The translations under genes were made by a program, and so were the position numbers. Below the pieces are notes generated by a model, which was not told the DNA's origin, did no database searches, and was given only the letters and a program-made list of their open reading frames with translations. This document shows, one piece after another, positions 20,046-28,457 of a stretch of DNA of 64,000 nt (the first letter of the stretch is position 1; each line of letters opens with the position of its first letter). The stretch is taken from NCBI GenBank assembly GCA_013361525.1, contig JABFXY010000085.1:47878-111877 (forward strand). The letters are read 5' to 3'. The stretch comes from Polyangiaceae bacterium. GTDB lineage: Bacteria; Myxococcota_A; Polyangia; Polyangiales; Polyangiaceae.

Positions 20046-22508
20046 ATGAGCAACCACCGAACGGCCAGCCAACCCACTGCGACGCGTGTGTCCAACGGCG
20101 GCAAGAGCGCGGCCGAGGAGACGACCCTCGGGAAGATCGACGCGGTGTGGCGTGCCGCCAACTACCTCTCGGTCGGGCAGATTTATCTCCTCGACAACCC
20201 CTTGTTGCGAAAACCCCTCGTTCGCGACCACATCAAGCCGCGCCTCCTCGGGCATTGGGGCACGACGCCCGGCTTGAACTTCCTCTATGCGCACCTGAAT
20301 CACGCCATCAAGAAGCACGACTTGAACATGATGTACGTGATCGGCCCCGGGCACGGCGGGCCGGCGCTCGTGGCGCACGCGTGGCTCGAGGGGACGTATT
20401 CGGAGGTCTATCCGAACATCGGCCAGGACGAGGAGGGGATGAAGCGGCTGTTCAAACAGTTCAGCTTCCCCGGTGGCATTCCGAGCCATGTGGCGCCCGA
20501 GACCCCCGGCTCGATTCACGAGGGCGGTGAGCTCGGATATGCCCTGTCGCACGCGTTCGGCGCGGCGTTCGACAATCCGGATTTGATCGTTGCTTGTGTC
20601 GTCGGTGACGGCGAGGCGGAGACGGGGCCGCTCGCCACGGGGTGGCACGGAAACAAGTTCCTCAACCCCAAGCGCGACGGGTGCGTTTTGCCCATTCTGC
20701 ATTTGAATGGCTACAAAATCGCGAACCCCTGCTACCTCGCACGCATTCCGAAAGAAGAGCTGACGAAGCTCTTGGAAGGGTATGGCTACAAGCCATACTT
20801 CGTCGAAGGCGACCAGCCGGACCTCATGCACCGCCAAATGGCGGAGACGATGGAGACCGTCGTCCGCGACATCCAGCGGATTTGGGCCGACGCGCGCGAG
20901 CGCGGCAACCTCACCCGACCGGCGTGGCCGATGATCGTGCTCAAGACGCCGAAGGGTTGGACCTGCCCGCGCGAAATCGATAACAAGCTCTGCGAGGGCT
21001 ACTGGCGAAGCCACCAAGTCCCGATGGGCGATATGGACAAGCCCGAGCACATCGCGATCCTCGAACAGTGGATGCGGAGCTACCGTCCCGAGCAGTTGTT
21101 CGAGGCGGATGGACGGCTCACGCGCGAGCTCGTCGAAATGGCCCCCAAAGGGGAGCGCCGCATGAGCGCGAACCCCAATGCGAACGGCGGGATCAAGATG
21201 CGCGAGCTGAGCCTGCCGGACTTCCGATCGTACGCCGTGGACGTGCACGCCCCGGGCGCGGCGATGGCCGAGTCGACGCGTGTGCAGGGAAAATATCTGC
21301 GCGACGTGATGAAGCTCAACATGCCCCATCAAAACTTCCGGCTGTTCAGCCCGGACGAGAACAACTCGAACCGCTGGCAGGACGTGCTCGAGGTCACGAA
21401 CCGCTGCTACATGGCGCAGATCCTCCCGGAGGACGATCATCTCTCGCCGGACGGGCGCATCATGGAAGTGCTCAGCGAGCACCAATGCCAAGGTTGGCTA
21501 GAAGGGTATCTCCTCACGGGCAGGCACGGCTTCTTCAGTTGCTACGAGGCGTTCATTCACATCATCGACTCGATGTTCAACCAGCACGCCAAATGGCTGA
21601 AGGTGTGCGGGCACATCCCGTGGCGAAGGCCGGTCGCCTCCCTCAACTACCTGTTGAGCTCGCATGTCTGGCGGCAGGACCACAACGGGTTCAGCCATCA
21701 AGACCCCGGGTTTTTGGATCACGTGGTGAACAAGAAGGCAGAGGTAATACGGGTATATTTGCCGCCCGATGCGAACACCCTGCTCGCCATCACCGACCAT
21801 TGCCTTCGCAGCCGCAACAACGTGAACGTGATCGTCGCCGGCAAACAACCGGCGCCGCAATGGCTGACGATGGACCAAGCCATCAAACACTGCAGCTCCG
21901 GTCTCGGTATTTGGGAGTGGGCGAGCAACGATCGCGGCGCGGAGCCGGACGTGGTCATGGCTTGCTGCGGCGACGTGCCGACGCTCGAGACCCTCGCGGC
22001 CGTCTCGCTCATTCGACGGTATCTGCCGGACCTCAAGGTTCGCGTGATCAACGTCGTGGACCTCATGCGATTGCAGCCGGCCGACGAGCACCCCCACGGT
22101 CTATCCGACCAGGAGTTCGATGGGCTCTTCACCGTCGACAGGCCCGTCATCTTCGCGTTCCACGGGTACCCGTCGCTCATTCATCAGCTCGTGTACAAGC
22201 GAACCAATCACAAGAACTTCCACGTGCGCGGCTACCGGGAAGAGGGGACGACGACGACGCCCTTCGACATGGTGGTGTTGAACGGGCTCGATCGTTTCCA
22301 CCTCGCGCAGGATGTCGTCGATCGCGTTCCGCGTCTCGGACCGCGCGCCGCGTACTTCCGACAAGCGGTGCGCGACAAGTTGATCGAGCACAAGCAGTAC
22401 ATCGAGACCTACGGCGAAGACCGACCGGAAATCACCGGATGGCGGTGGGACCCGAATCGAGCGGGCACGGGGCCGACCACGACGTCGACCGAAGGGGACA
22501 ACGTTTGA
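20046..22508 (+). CDS. xfp: Xylulose-5-phosphate/fructose-6-phosphate phosphoketolase
   Basis: A protein of 820 residues, the usual length for the family. Thiamine-diphosphate-dependent, it cleaves xylulose-5-P or fructose-6-P with phosphate to acetyl-phosphate plus glyceraldehyde-3-P or erythrose-4-P. Visible landmarks are NYLSVGQIYL, GHWGTTPGLNF, the GPGHGGPALVAHAWLEG block, the TPP-binding CVVGDGEAETGPLATGWHGN (near residue 187), and SGRHGFFS-like LTGRHGFFSCYEAF. Cytoplasmic. Acetate kinase begins 35 bases downstream and would convert the acetyl-phosphate to acetate and ATP. No strong Shine-Dalgarno is visible before ATG 20046. Confidence 0.96.
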   Translation: MSNHRTASQPTATRVSNGGKSAAEETTLGKIDAVWRAANYLSVGQIYLLDNPLLRKPLVRDHIKPRLLGHWGTTPGLNFLYAHLNHAIKKHDLNMMYVIGPGHGGPALVAHAWLEGTYSEVYPNIGQDEEGMKRLFKQFSFPGGIPSHVAPETPGSIHEGGELGYALSHAFGAAFDNPDLIVACVVGDGEAETGPLATGWHGNKFLNPKRDGCVLPILHLNGYKIANPCYLARIPKEELTKLLEGYGYKPYFVEGDQPDLMHRQMAETMETVVRDIQRIWADARERGNLTRPAWPMIVLKTPKGWTCPREIDNKLCEGYWRSHQVPMGDMDKPEHIAILEQWMRSYRPEQLFEADGRLTRELVEMAPKGERRMSANPNANGGIKMRELSLPDFRSYAVDVHAPGAAMAESTRVQGKYLRDVMKLNMPHQNFRLFSPDENNSNRWQDVLEVTNRCYMAQILPEDDHLSPDGRIMEVLSEHQCQGWLEGYLLTGRHGFFSCYEAFIHIIDSMFNQHAKWLKVCGHIPWRRPVASLNYLLSSHVWRQDHNGFSHQDPGFLDHVVNKKAEVIRVYLPPDANTLLAITDHCLRSRNNVNVIVAGKQPAPQWLTMDQAIKHCSSGLGIWEWASNDRGAEPDVVMACCGDVPTLETLAAVSLIRRYLPDLKVRVINVVDLMRLQPADEHPHGLSDQEFDGLFTVDRPVIFAFHGYPSLIHQLVYKRTNHKNFHVRGYREEGTTTTPFDMVVLNGLDRFHLAQDVVDRVPRLGPRAAYFRQAVRDKLIEHKQYIETYGEDRPEITGWRWDPNRAGTGPTTTSTEGDNV

Positions 22509-22543
22509 CGAGACGTCATGGTGGGACGAAGGCGGTATAGCGC

Positions 22544-23734
22544 GTGAGAGTCCTGCTGTTGAATGCGGGCTCGAGCAGTCTGAAGTGCACGCTCATGGAA
22601 TCCGTCGGCGCGTCCGTCGTGGCGCGCGCGACGGCGGATTGGGCGGGCGCTGCGACGCGCTACGAGCGAGTTGGCCCCGGGTCCGCGCGCCGCTCGGAGG
22701 AGGTTCTGCTTCGAGGTCACGGCGACGCCGTCCGCCACATGCTCGACGATCTCGGCGGGGCCGTTTCGTTGCGCCCCGAGGGCAGCGACGCGCTCGCCGC
22801 CGTGGGCCATCGAATCGTCCACGGCGGCGCGTTCCATTCTTCGGTGCGCATCACGTCTTCCGTCCGCGAGACCATTGCATCGCTCGCCGCTCTGGCGCCG
22901 CTCCACAATCCGCCCGGCCTCGAGACCCTCGCAGCCGCCGAGTCGGCGCTGGGTGAAGTCCCACACGTCGCCGTGTTCGATACTGCATTTCACGCCACCC
23001 TGCCGCCGAGCGCCTATACGTATCCGTTGCCGATCGCGTGGAGCGAAGGGTGGGGCATTCGGCGTTATGGGTTCCACGGATTGAGCCATTCGTATTGCGC
23101 GCGGCGAGCGGCGGAAATGCTGGGGCGCGATGTCGGCGAGCTGCGGACGATCATCTGCCATCTCGGGCATGGTTGCTCCGCGACGGCGGTGCTCGGTGGC
23201 GCGTCGGTCGATACGACGATGGGCTTCACGCCGCTCGACGGGCTGATGATGGGGACACGCAGCGGCGCGGTCGACCCGGGGATCTTGATGCACGTGCAGC
23301 AGCACCACGCCCTTACGGCTCAGGAGGTCGACGCCGCGCTGAATCATCGATCGGGCCTGCTCGGCGTGTCCGGGCTGTCGGCCGACATGCGCGAGGTGCT
23401 CGCCGCAAGAGACGATGGAGACGCGCGGGCGAAGCTCGCCGTCGAGGTCTACTCACATCGCGTGCGACAAGCGATCGGGGCGCTCGCCGTTACGCTCGGT
23501 GGTGTCGACGCGCTCGTCTTTACAGCGGGCGTGGGGGAGCACGCGGCGGTGGTTCGATCGGAGGTTTGTCGGGGTCTCGAGTGCCTCGGCATCGTCGTCG
23601 ACGACGGTGCCAACCACACGTGTCGCCCGGATGCGGACATATCGCGTCGAGGTGCCGCCGTGCGCACGCTCGTCATCGCGACGCGCGAAGATATCGCGAT
23701 GCTCGAAGACGTCGTTCGCGTGATTGCGACCTAG
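22544..23734 (+). CDS. ackA: Acetate kinase
   Basis: A protein of 396 residues. It transfers phosphate from acetyl-phosphate to ADP, giving acetate and ATP. The phosphate-binding start VLLLNAGSSSLKCTL, GHRIVHGG, the catalytic FHGLSHSYCARRAAEML, LGHGCSATAV, TMGFTPLDGLMMGTRSGAVDPG and FTAGVGEHAAVVR are all present, so an active enzyme is expected. The start is GTG 22544, fixed by the family's N-terminus. It follows phosphoketolase by 35 bases, and the HAD/transaldolase gene follows after 29 bases, implying one operon. Confidence 0.97.
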   Translation: MRVLLLNAGSSSLKCTLMESVGASVVARATADWAGAATRYERVGPGSARRSEEVLLRGHGDAVRHMLDDLGGAVSLRPEGSDALAAVGHRIVHGGAFHSSVRITSSVRETIASLAALAPLHNPPGLETLAAAESALGEVPHVAVFDTAFHATLPPSAYTYPLPIAWSEGWGIRRYGFHGLSHSYCARRAAEMLGRDVGELRTIICHLGHGCSATAVLGGASVDTTMGFTPLDGLMMGTRSGAVDPGILMHVQQHHALTAQEVDAALNHRSGLLGVSGLSADMREVLAARDDGDARAKLAVEVYSHRVRQAIGALAVTLGGVDALVFTAGVGEHAAVVRSEVCRGLECLGIVVDDGANHTCRPDADISRRGAAVRTLVIATREDIAMLEDVVRVIAT

Positions 23735-23763
23735 TTGGCTGTGCCGTCGAGGAGACCACGAAA

Positions 23764-25812
23764 ATGGAGAGGACACGCTCGGAGGCAGACACCACCATTT
23801 CCGCCGTGCTCACGGACGTCGATGGGACGCTCGTGACCAAGGACAAGGTGCTGACGCCGCGCGCGCTCGATGCGGTGAAGCGATTGCGGGAGCGCGGCAT
23901 CGTGTTCACCATTACGAGCGGCCGGCCGCCGTTCGGGATGCGGATGTTGGTGGAGCCGCTCAAGTTGACGATGCCGATGGCGGCATTCAATGGTGGCGCG
24001 ATCGTCATGCCGGATATGTCGATCCTCGACGAGCGCCAACTGCCCGATTACCTGCTGCCGGCGCTCGTCGAAATGATCGGCGGGCACGGGCTCGATGTCT
24101 GGTTGTTTCGTTGCCGGGACTGGTGTGTTCGATCGCTGTCAGCGCCGCGGGTCAGCCGCGAGACGTCCAACATCCAGCAGTCGCCGGTCGTCCTTCCGAA
24201 CTTCGAAGGGATGTTGACCGGCGTCGTGAAGGTGGTCGGCGTCAGCGACGATCACCCGCGTGTGGCGGCGTGTGAGGCGGCGGTTCAGCACGCGTTCGGG
24301 ACACAAGTGTCGGCGGCGCGATCACAACCCCATTACCTCGATGTCACCCATCCGACGGCGAACAAGGGCGTCGTGATCGAGCGGTTGTCGCGTTATCTGA
24401 AGATCCCGCTTCGTTGTATTGCGGCGCTCGGAGACCAGCCGAACGACGTGCTCATGTTCGAGCGGAGCGGGCTCAGCATCGCGATGGGCAACGCGAGCGA
24501 CGAGGTAAAGCGCCGTGCCAGCTTCACCACGACGTCGTTCGAGGAGGAAGGGTTTGCGAACGCAGTCGAGAGCATCATTCTCCCGCGCGCCGTGCCTGCG
24601 AGCGGCCCCGCGTCGAAGCCGACCGGACGCCTCCACCACGTCGGCCAGAGTCTATGGCTCGACAACATCACGCGCGAGCTGGTCGAGGGCGGCACGCTCG
24701 AGCGCTACATTCGTGAGCTGTCGGTGACCGGGCTGACGTCGAACCCCACCATTTTCGAGCATGCGATCGAGACGAGCCCGGCATACGACGCTTCGATCAT
24801 CCAGCGTGCCCAGCGGGGAATGACCCCGGAGGAAGCCTTCTTCGAGATAGCGCTCGAGGATATCACGCGCGCAGCGGACCTCTTCCGGCCCATTCACGAC
24901 CGGACGGCGGGTATCGACGGTTGGGTCTCGCTCGAGGTGTCGCCGCTCTTGGCGCGTGATCCTACCGAAACGCTCGCGGCCGCAAAGTCGCTGTTTGCAC
25001 GCGCGAGCCGGCCCAATTTGATGATCAAGATCCCCGGCACGCGGGAGTGTTTGCCCGCCATCGAGGAGGCCATCTTTCAGGGGATTCCCATCAATGTGAC
25101 GCTCCTCTTCTCGCGCGAGCAATACCTCGCAGCCGCCGAAGCCTTCCTGCGTGGCACCGAACGTCGCATCGAGGCAGGGCTATCGCCGAATGTCTCGTCG
25201 GTTGCGTCGATCTTCGTCAGCCGCTGGGACACGGCGATCGCCCAGACGGCGCCGGTCGAGCTGAAGTGGCGCTTGGGGATCGCGATGGCCAAGCGGACTT
25301 ACAAGGCCTATCGCGATTTGTTGCGCGCCCCGCGTTGGCAACGTGTCTACAACGCCGGTGGACGGCCGCAGCGCCTTTTGTGGGCAAGCACCGGAACCAA
25401 AGATCCTGCGGGCTCGGACGTGATGTACGTCAAGGCGCTGACAGCACAATTCACCGTCGTTACGGTGCCGGAAAAGACGCTCCTCGCGCTCGGCGACCAC
25501 GGTGACATCACCTCGCTCTTGCGTGCCGACGGCGGTGATTGCGAGCAAGGTCTCGCCGCGTTCACGGCGGCCGGTATCGACCTTTATGCTCTGGCGGAGC
25601 GGCTCCAAGAGGAAGGAACGGAGTCGTTCGTCCACTCGTGGAACGGTCTGATGGAGGTGATTGCCTCGAAGGCTGCGGCGCTGTCGAGAGAACGGGCGCG
25701 CGGCGTTTCCGGCCCCGGTGGTGGAAGGCCGGTTCGCGTGCCGAGGAGGGACACAGGCGGCGGCGGTTGGGCGATTCGGGGCCGATCGCCGAGGGCGCTC
25801 AGGAGTCGGTGA
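23764..25812 (+). CDS. Fused Cof-type HAD hydrolase and transaldolase
   Basis: A protein of 682 residues with two enzymes in one chain. Residues 10-275 are a HAD-IIB (Cof-type) phosphatase: nucleophile motif TDVDGTLV (Asp-18, Asp-20), SGRPP motif II, and ALGDQPNDVLMF metal motif. Residues about 289-640 are a complete transaldolase: QSLWLDNITRE, LTSNPTIFEHAI, the Schiff-base lysine in NLMIKIPGT (Lys-422), NVTLLFS, SVASIFVSRWD and WASTGTKDP. The last 40 residues are Arg/Gly-rich and look unconstrained. Transaldolase links F6P with sedoheptulose-7-P and erythrose-4-P, fitting the phosphoketolase operon. The HAD substrate is unknown; a sugar phosphate is likely. Confidence 0.92.
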   Translation: MERTRSEADTTISAVLTDVDGTLVTKDKVLTPRALDAVKRLRERGIVFTITSGRPPFGMRMLVEPLKLTMPMAAFNGGAIVMPDMSILDERQLPDYLLPALVEMIGGHGLDVWLFRCRDWCVRSLSAPRVSRETSNIQQSPVVLPNFEGMLTGVVKVVGVSDDHPRVAACEAAVQHAFGTQVSAARSQPHYLDVTHPTANKGVVIERLSRYLKIPLRCIAALGDQPNDVLMFERSGLSIAMGNASDEVKRRASFTTTSFEEEGFANAVESIILPRAVPASGPASKPTGRLHHVGQSLWLDNITRELVEGGTLERYIRELSVTGLTSNPTIFEHAIETSPAYDASIIQRAQRGMTPEEAFFEIALEDITRAADLFRPIHDRTAGIDGWVSLEVSPLLARDPTETLAAAKSLFARASRPNLMIKIPGTRECLPAIEEAIFQGIPINVTLLFSREQYLAAAEAFLRGTERRIEAGLSPNVSSVASIFVSRWDTAIAQTAPVELKWRLGIAMAKRTYKAYRDLLRAPRWQRVYNAGGRPQRLLWASTGTKDPAGSDVMYVKALTAQFTVVTVPEKTLLALGDHGDITSLLRADGGDCEQGLAAFTAAGIDLYALAERLQEEGTESFVHSWNGLMEVIASKAAALSRERARGVSGPGGGRPVRVPRRDTGGGGWAIRGRSPRALRSR

Positions 25813-25830
25813 GAGGCGCCGACCGCTCGC

Positions 25831-27705
25831 CTACTCCCAAACCACGTTGTCCGGCGTGAACCCGCCGTCGCTGCCGACGCGCATCGCCACGAGGCCCTTG
25901 CGCGTTTGAAGCAGCACCAAAGCCGAGCCCGGGGCGGGGAGGACCTTCAGCTCCGTCACGGTGGAGACCTCGCCCAGCTTGCCGTCGGCGACCAAATCGT
26001 CGAACAGGACGGCGTCCGTCGAGCTCTCCCATTCTTTGGGAAGGGCGCGCCGCCCGCGAATGCCACCACGTTGGCCGGCGCCCCAGATCGCGACGAGGGT
26101 GTCTTTGACGAGGGCACGATCGTTGGCGCCGCTGCGAGGAGCCAGATCGTTGTTTGGAGCCCTGTACATATTGAGATATTCCTGCGTGCACTCCGCGGAG
26201 GTACACAGGGTCAGCGAGCCATTCTGCGTGAATGTCGCGCGCCCTTCTCCACAATCCATGATTCCTTCGGAGAGGCCGTTCGCCTCGAGGGGGCGCGTCC
26301 ACGTCCCGTCGGCGAAGAATGTGACATAGTCGTGCTCGTAGTGGTGAATCCTGACGGTGCGGCGCGCGTCGGCGGTGCGACATGACGACAACGACGGTCC
26401 GCCGCTGTTTTCGGTGCTGCCGCTGAGGTCGCCGATGAGCGTCGGCTTCTTGGGTCTGCCGTCGGCGCCGATGGGGAATGCGTAGAGCTTCCACGCTTGT
26501 CCCTCTTTCCAGATCTGCGCGTAGAGGTAGCCGTGCGAGACCATGGTCGTATAAAAGCCATTGCCCCATTCGACGGTATCTTCGAAGAAGGGCTTCAGCT
26601 CTTCGTCGAGGGGATAGCGGGTCGTGAGGTCGCCCGACTTCTTCTGAACGGCGAGTGTCATTTTGCCGTCGGCCACGCCGAGGAGGACGACCAATCCGTC
26701 TTTGCGAGCGTAGGCGCCGACGGTGTCCATCTTGTCGACGAGCGCGCCCGTATCTCCGCGGTAGACGCCGGCGTCGCCGCGATTGCCTGCGAAGAAGAGC
26801 GGCGGCACGCCGGGATCGGACGAGCCATTGACGGTGATGGCGTGGCCGAGCTTCGCGACATCTGCGGGCACCTTCTTGCAGAGAAGGCGCTCTTTTTCGA
26901 CTCGGCAATAGAAAGGCCCGGGCGCCTCTTTCCGGTCGAAGAAGATGAATCCTTCTTCCGAAGGGTGACGCGTCGTGTGCATCGCATTCAGCGCGACGTA
27001 TTCCTTCGAGACGATCGCCGTGTCCGGGATCTGGTCGAGGACCATGACGGGCTTGTGCGTCGGCGGGCCTGCGACCGATGAAGCCGAGGGCGTGAGCTTC
27101 GCGGCTTCGGCTTGTTCCCAGGTGTTTCGGAGGAGGCCGGAGATGTCGTTGTCGAGGCCGCGCTTTTCTTTGAGCGCTTTGGCGAGCTCGTCGGCGGCGG
27201 CATAAAGGCTCTTGCCGTCGGAGGACTCGAGGCCTGCGTCCTCGGCGGCGTCGACGACCTTGAGGGCCGGTGTTGCGCAGCGCTCCGGCCAGGGCTCGCC
27301 GCCTTCGGCCCGCTCGTCTGGTTTGCGACCCATGATCGCGACCTGGTGGGCCCGATACTTCATGGGGATCTCGGCCGATGAAGTGACGGCTTCTCCAACG
27401 AGGCATTGCGAGAGCTCGCCGAACGCCGCCTGCGTCTGTTTACGGGCGCTCTGGTTTTGGAAGTAGCCGAACCCGGCGATGCCGCCGCCTGCGAGTAGCA
27501 GCGCGGCGACGCCGATGAGCAACACCTTCTTCTTCGAGCCGCCCCGAATCGCCGACATCGGGATGTCGGCCTCTTCGGTGGTCAGCTGCGCGGACGCGCG
27601 GGGAAGCGCGGAGCTCGCCGGGCCAGCGTCTTGGCCTTGCGTACGCGCTGCCTCCGCCCACGCAGCCTTGTCTTCCTCGACCTCGTGATCGCGCCCCTCC
27701 ATCAT
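25831..27705 (-). CDS. Membrane-anchored protein of unknown function (paralogue B)
   Basis: Up to 624 residues. A charged cytoplasmic N-terminal stretch (about residues 1-60) precedes a transmembrane anchor (VLLIGVAALLLAGGGIAGFGYF). Then come LSQCLVGEAV, EGGEPWPERC, a VAGP motif and a beta-rich region, in the same order as the gene at 7791-9377. The paralogues differ in the N-terminal extension, which only this copy has. ATG 27705 gives the full chain; ATG 27558 (MSAIRGGSKKK) would match paralogue A better. It is convergent with the HAD/transaldolase gene (18 bases between stops) and downstream of the peroxiredoxin on the same strand. Confidence 0.78.
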   Translation of the reverse strand: MMEGRDHEVEEDKAAWAEAARTQGQDAGPASSALPRASAQLTTEEADIPMSAIRGGSKKKVLLIGVAALLLAGGGIAGFGYFQNQSARKQTQAAFGELSQCLVGEAVTSSAEIPMKYRAHQVAIMGRKPDERAEGGEPWPERCATPALKVVDAAEDAGLESSDGKSLYAAADELAKALKEKRGLDNDISGLLRNTWEQAEAAKLTPSASSVAGPPTHKPVMVLDQIPDTAIVSKEYVALNAMHTTRHPSEEGFIFFDRKEAPGPFYCRVEKERLLCKKVPADVAKLGHAITVNGSSDPGVPPLFFAGNRGDAGVYRGDTGALVDKMDTVGAYARKDGLVVLLGVADGKMTLAVQKKSGDLTTRYPLDEELKPFFEDTVEWGNGFYTTMVSHGYLYAQIWKEGQAWKLYAFPIGADGRPKKPTLIGDLSGSTENSGGPSLSSCRTADARRTVRIHHYEHDYVTFFADGTWTRPLEANGLSEGIMDCGEGRATFTQNGSLTLCTSAECTQEYLNMYRAPNNDLAPRSGANDRALVKDTLVAIWGAGQRGGIRGRRALPKEWESSTDAVLFDDLVADGKLGEVSTVTELKVLPAPGSALVLLQTRKGLVAMRVGSDGGFTPDNVVWE

Positions 27706-27763
27706 GATTCCGCGTCCGTATCACAGCGGTCGCGGGGCGTGCGAGGGGAGCGAGAATGTGGCG

Positions 27764-28378
27764 TCAGGCCTTCTTTCGGGCCTGTGTTTTCGCGGTTTTC
27801 GCGACCTTGGACGCCGCTTTGGGCGATGCCTTTGCGGCGGGCTTTGCTGCTTTGGGAGCGGCCTTGGTCGCTTTGGCGGCGGCAGGCTTCTTCGGGGCGG
27901 GAGCATCGGCTGCACCGTCGCCGCCTCGGAGGGTGTCGAGCACCTGGGCGACGTGGCCGGCGACCTTCACGCTGGGCCAGGCTCGGACGATCTTCCCGTT
28001 CGGGCCGACGAGGAAGGTCGAGCGCAGCACGCCCTCGATCTTCTTCCCGTACATCGTCTTTTCTCCCCACGCGCCGAACGCCTTGTGGACCGTGAGGTCC
28101 TGGTCGCTGGCGAGGGTGATCGTGAGGTCGTGCTTGTCGCGAAACCGGCAATGGCTCGCGATGCTGTCTTTGCTGATGCCGACGACGCTGGCGCCGGCCG
28201 CCTCGAAGTCTTTGCGTGCGCGCGAGAAGTCGATCGCCTCGACGGTGCAACCGGGCGTGTCGTCGCGCGGATAGAAGTACACGACGACGTGCCGGCCCTT
28301 GGACTTGGCGAGGTCGAATGTGGAACCGTCCGCGGCGGGCAGGCTGAAACGGGGCGCTTGATCACCGGCTTTGAGCAT
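27764..28378 (-). CDS. bcp: Peroxiredoxin (Bcp/PrxQ) with lysine/alanine-rich tail
   Basis: A protein of 204 residues. Residues 1-150 are a thioredoxin-fold peroxiredoxin of the Bcp/PrxQ group that reduces hydroperoxides. The peroxidatic cysteine is Cys-44 in YPRDDTPGCTVEA. The resolving cysteine five residues later, found in E. coli Bcp, is absent; Cys-77 (ASHCRFRDKH) is placed to serve instead, as in other PrxQ subtypes. Residues about 153-204 form a PAAAKATKAAPKAAK-type tail ending RKKA, like histone H1 C-termini, which could bind nucleic acid (inference). Divergent from the large lipoprotein gene at 28458. Confidence 0.9.
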   Translation of the reverse strand: MLKAGDQAPRFSLPAADGSTFDLAKSKGRHVVVYFYPRDDTPGCTVEAIDFSRARKDFEAAGASVVGISKDSIASHCRFRDKHDLTITLASDQDLTVHKAFGAWGEKTMYGKKIEGVLRSTFLVGPNGKIVRAWPSVKVAGHVAQVLDTLRGGDGAADAPAPKKPAAAKATKAAPKAAKPAAKASPKAASKVAKTAKTQARKKA

Positions 28379-28457
28379 GGGGTCGCAGCCTAGCGCTCAC
28401 CTGCGGAAAGTTGGTAGCCCACCCCGGGCTTGTGGGGCACGATGAGGCCCCGCGCAC

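Noticed and set aside
19651..20530. Frames covering the divergent region before phosphoketolase
   Set aside because: They overlap the well-supported starts of two genes in other frames and have no homology.
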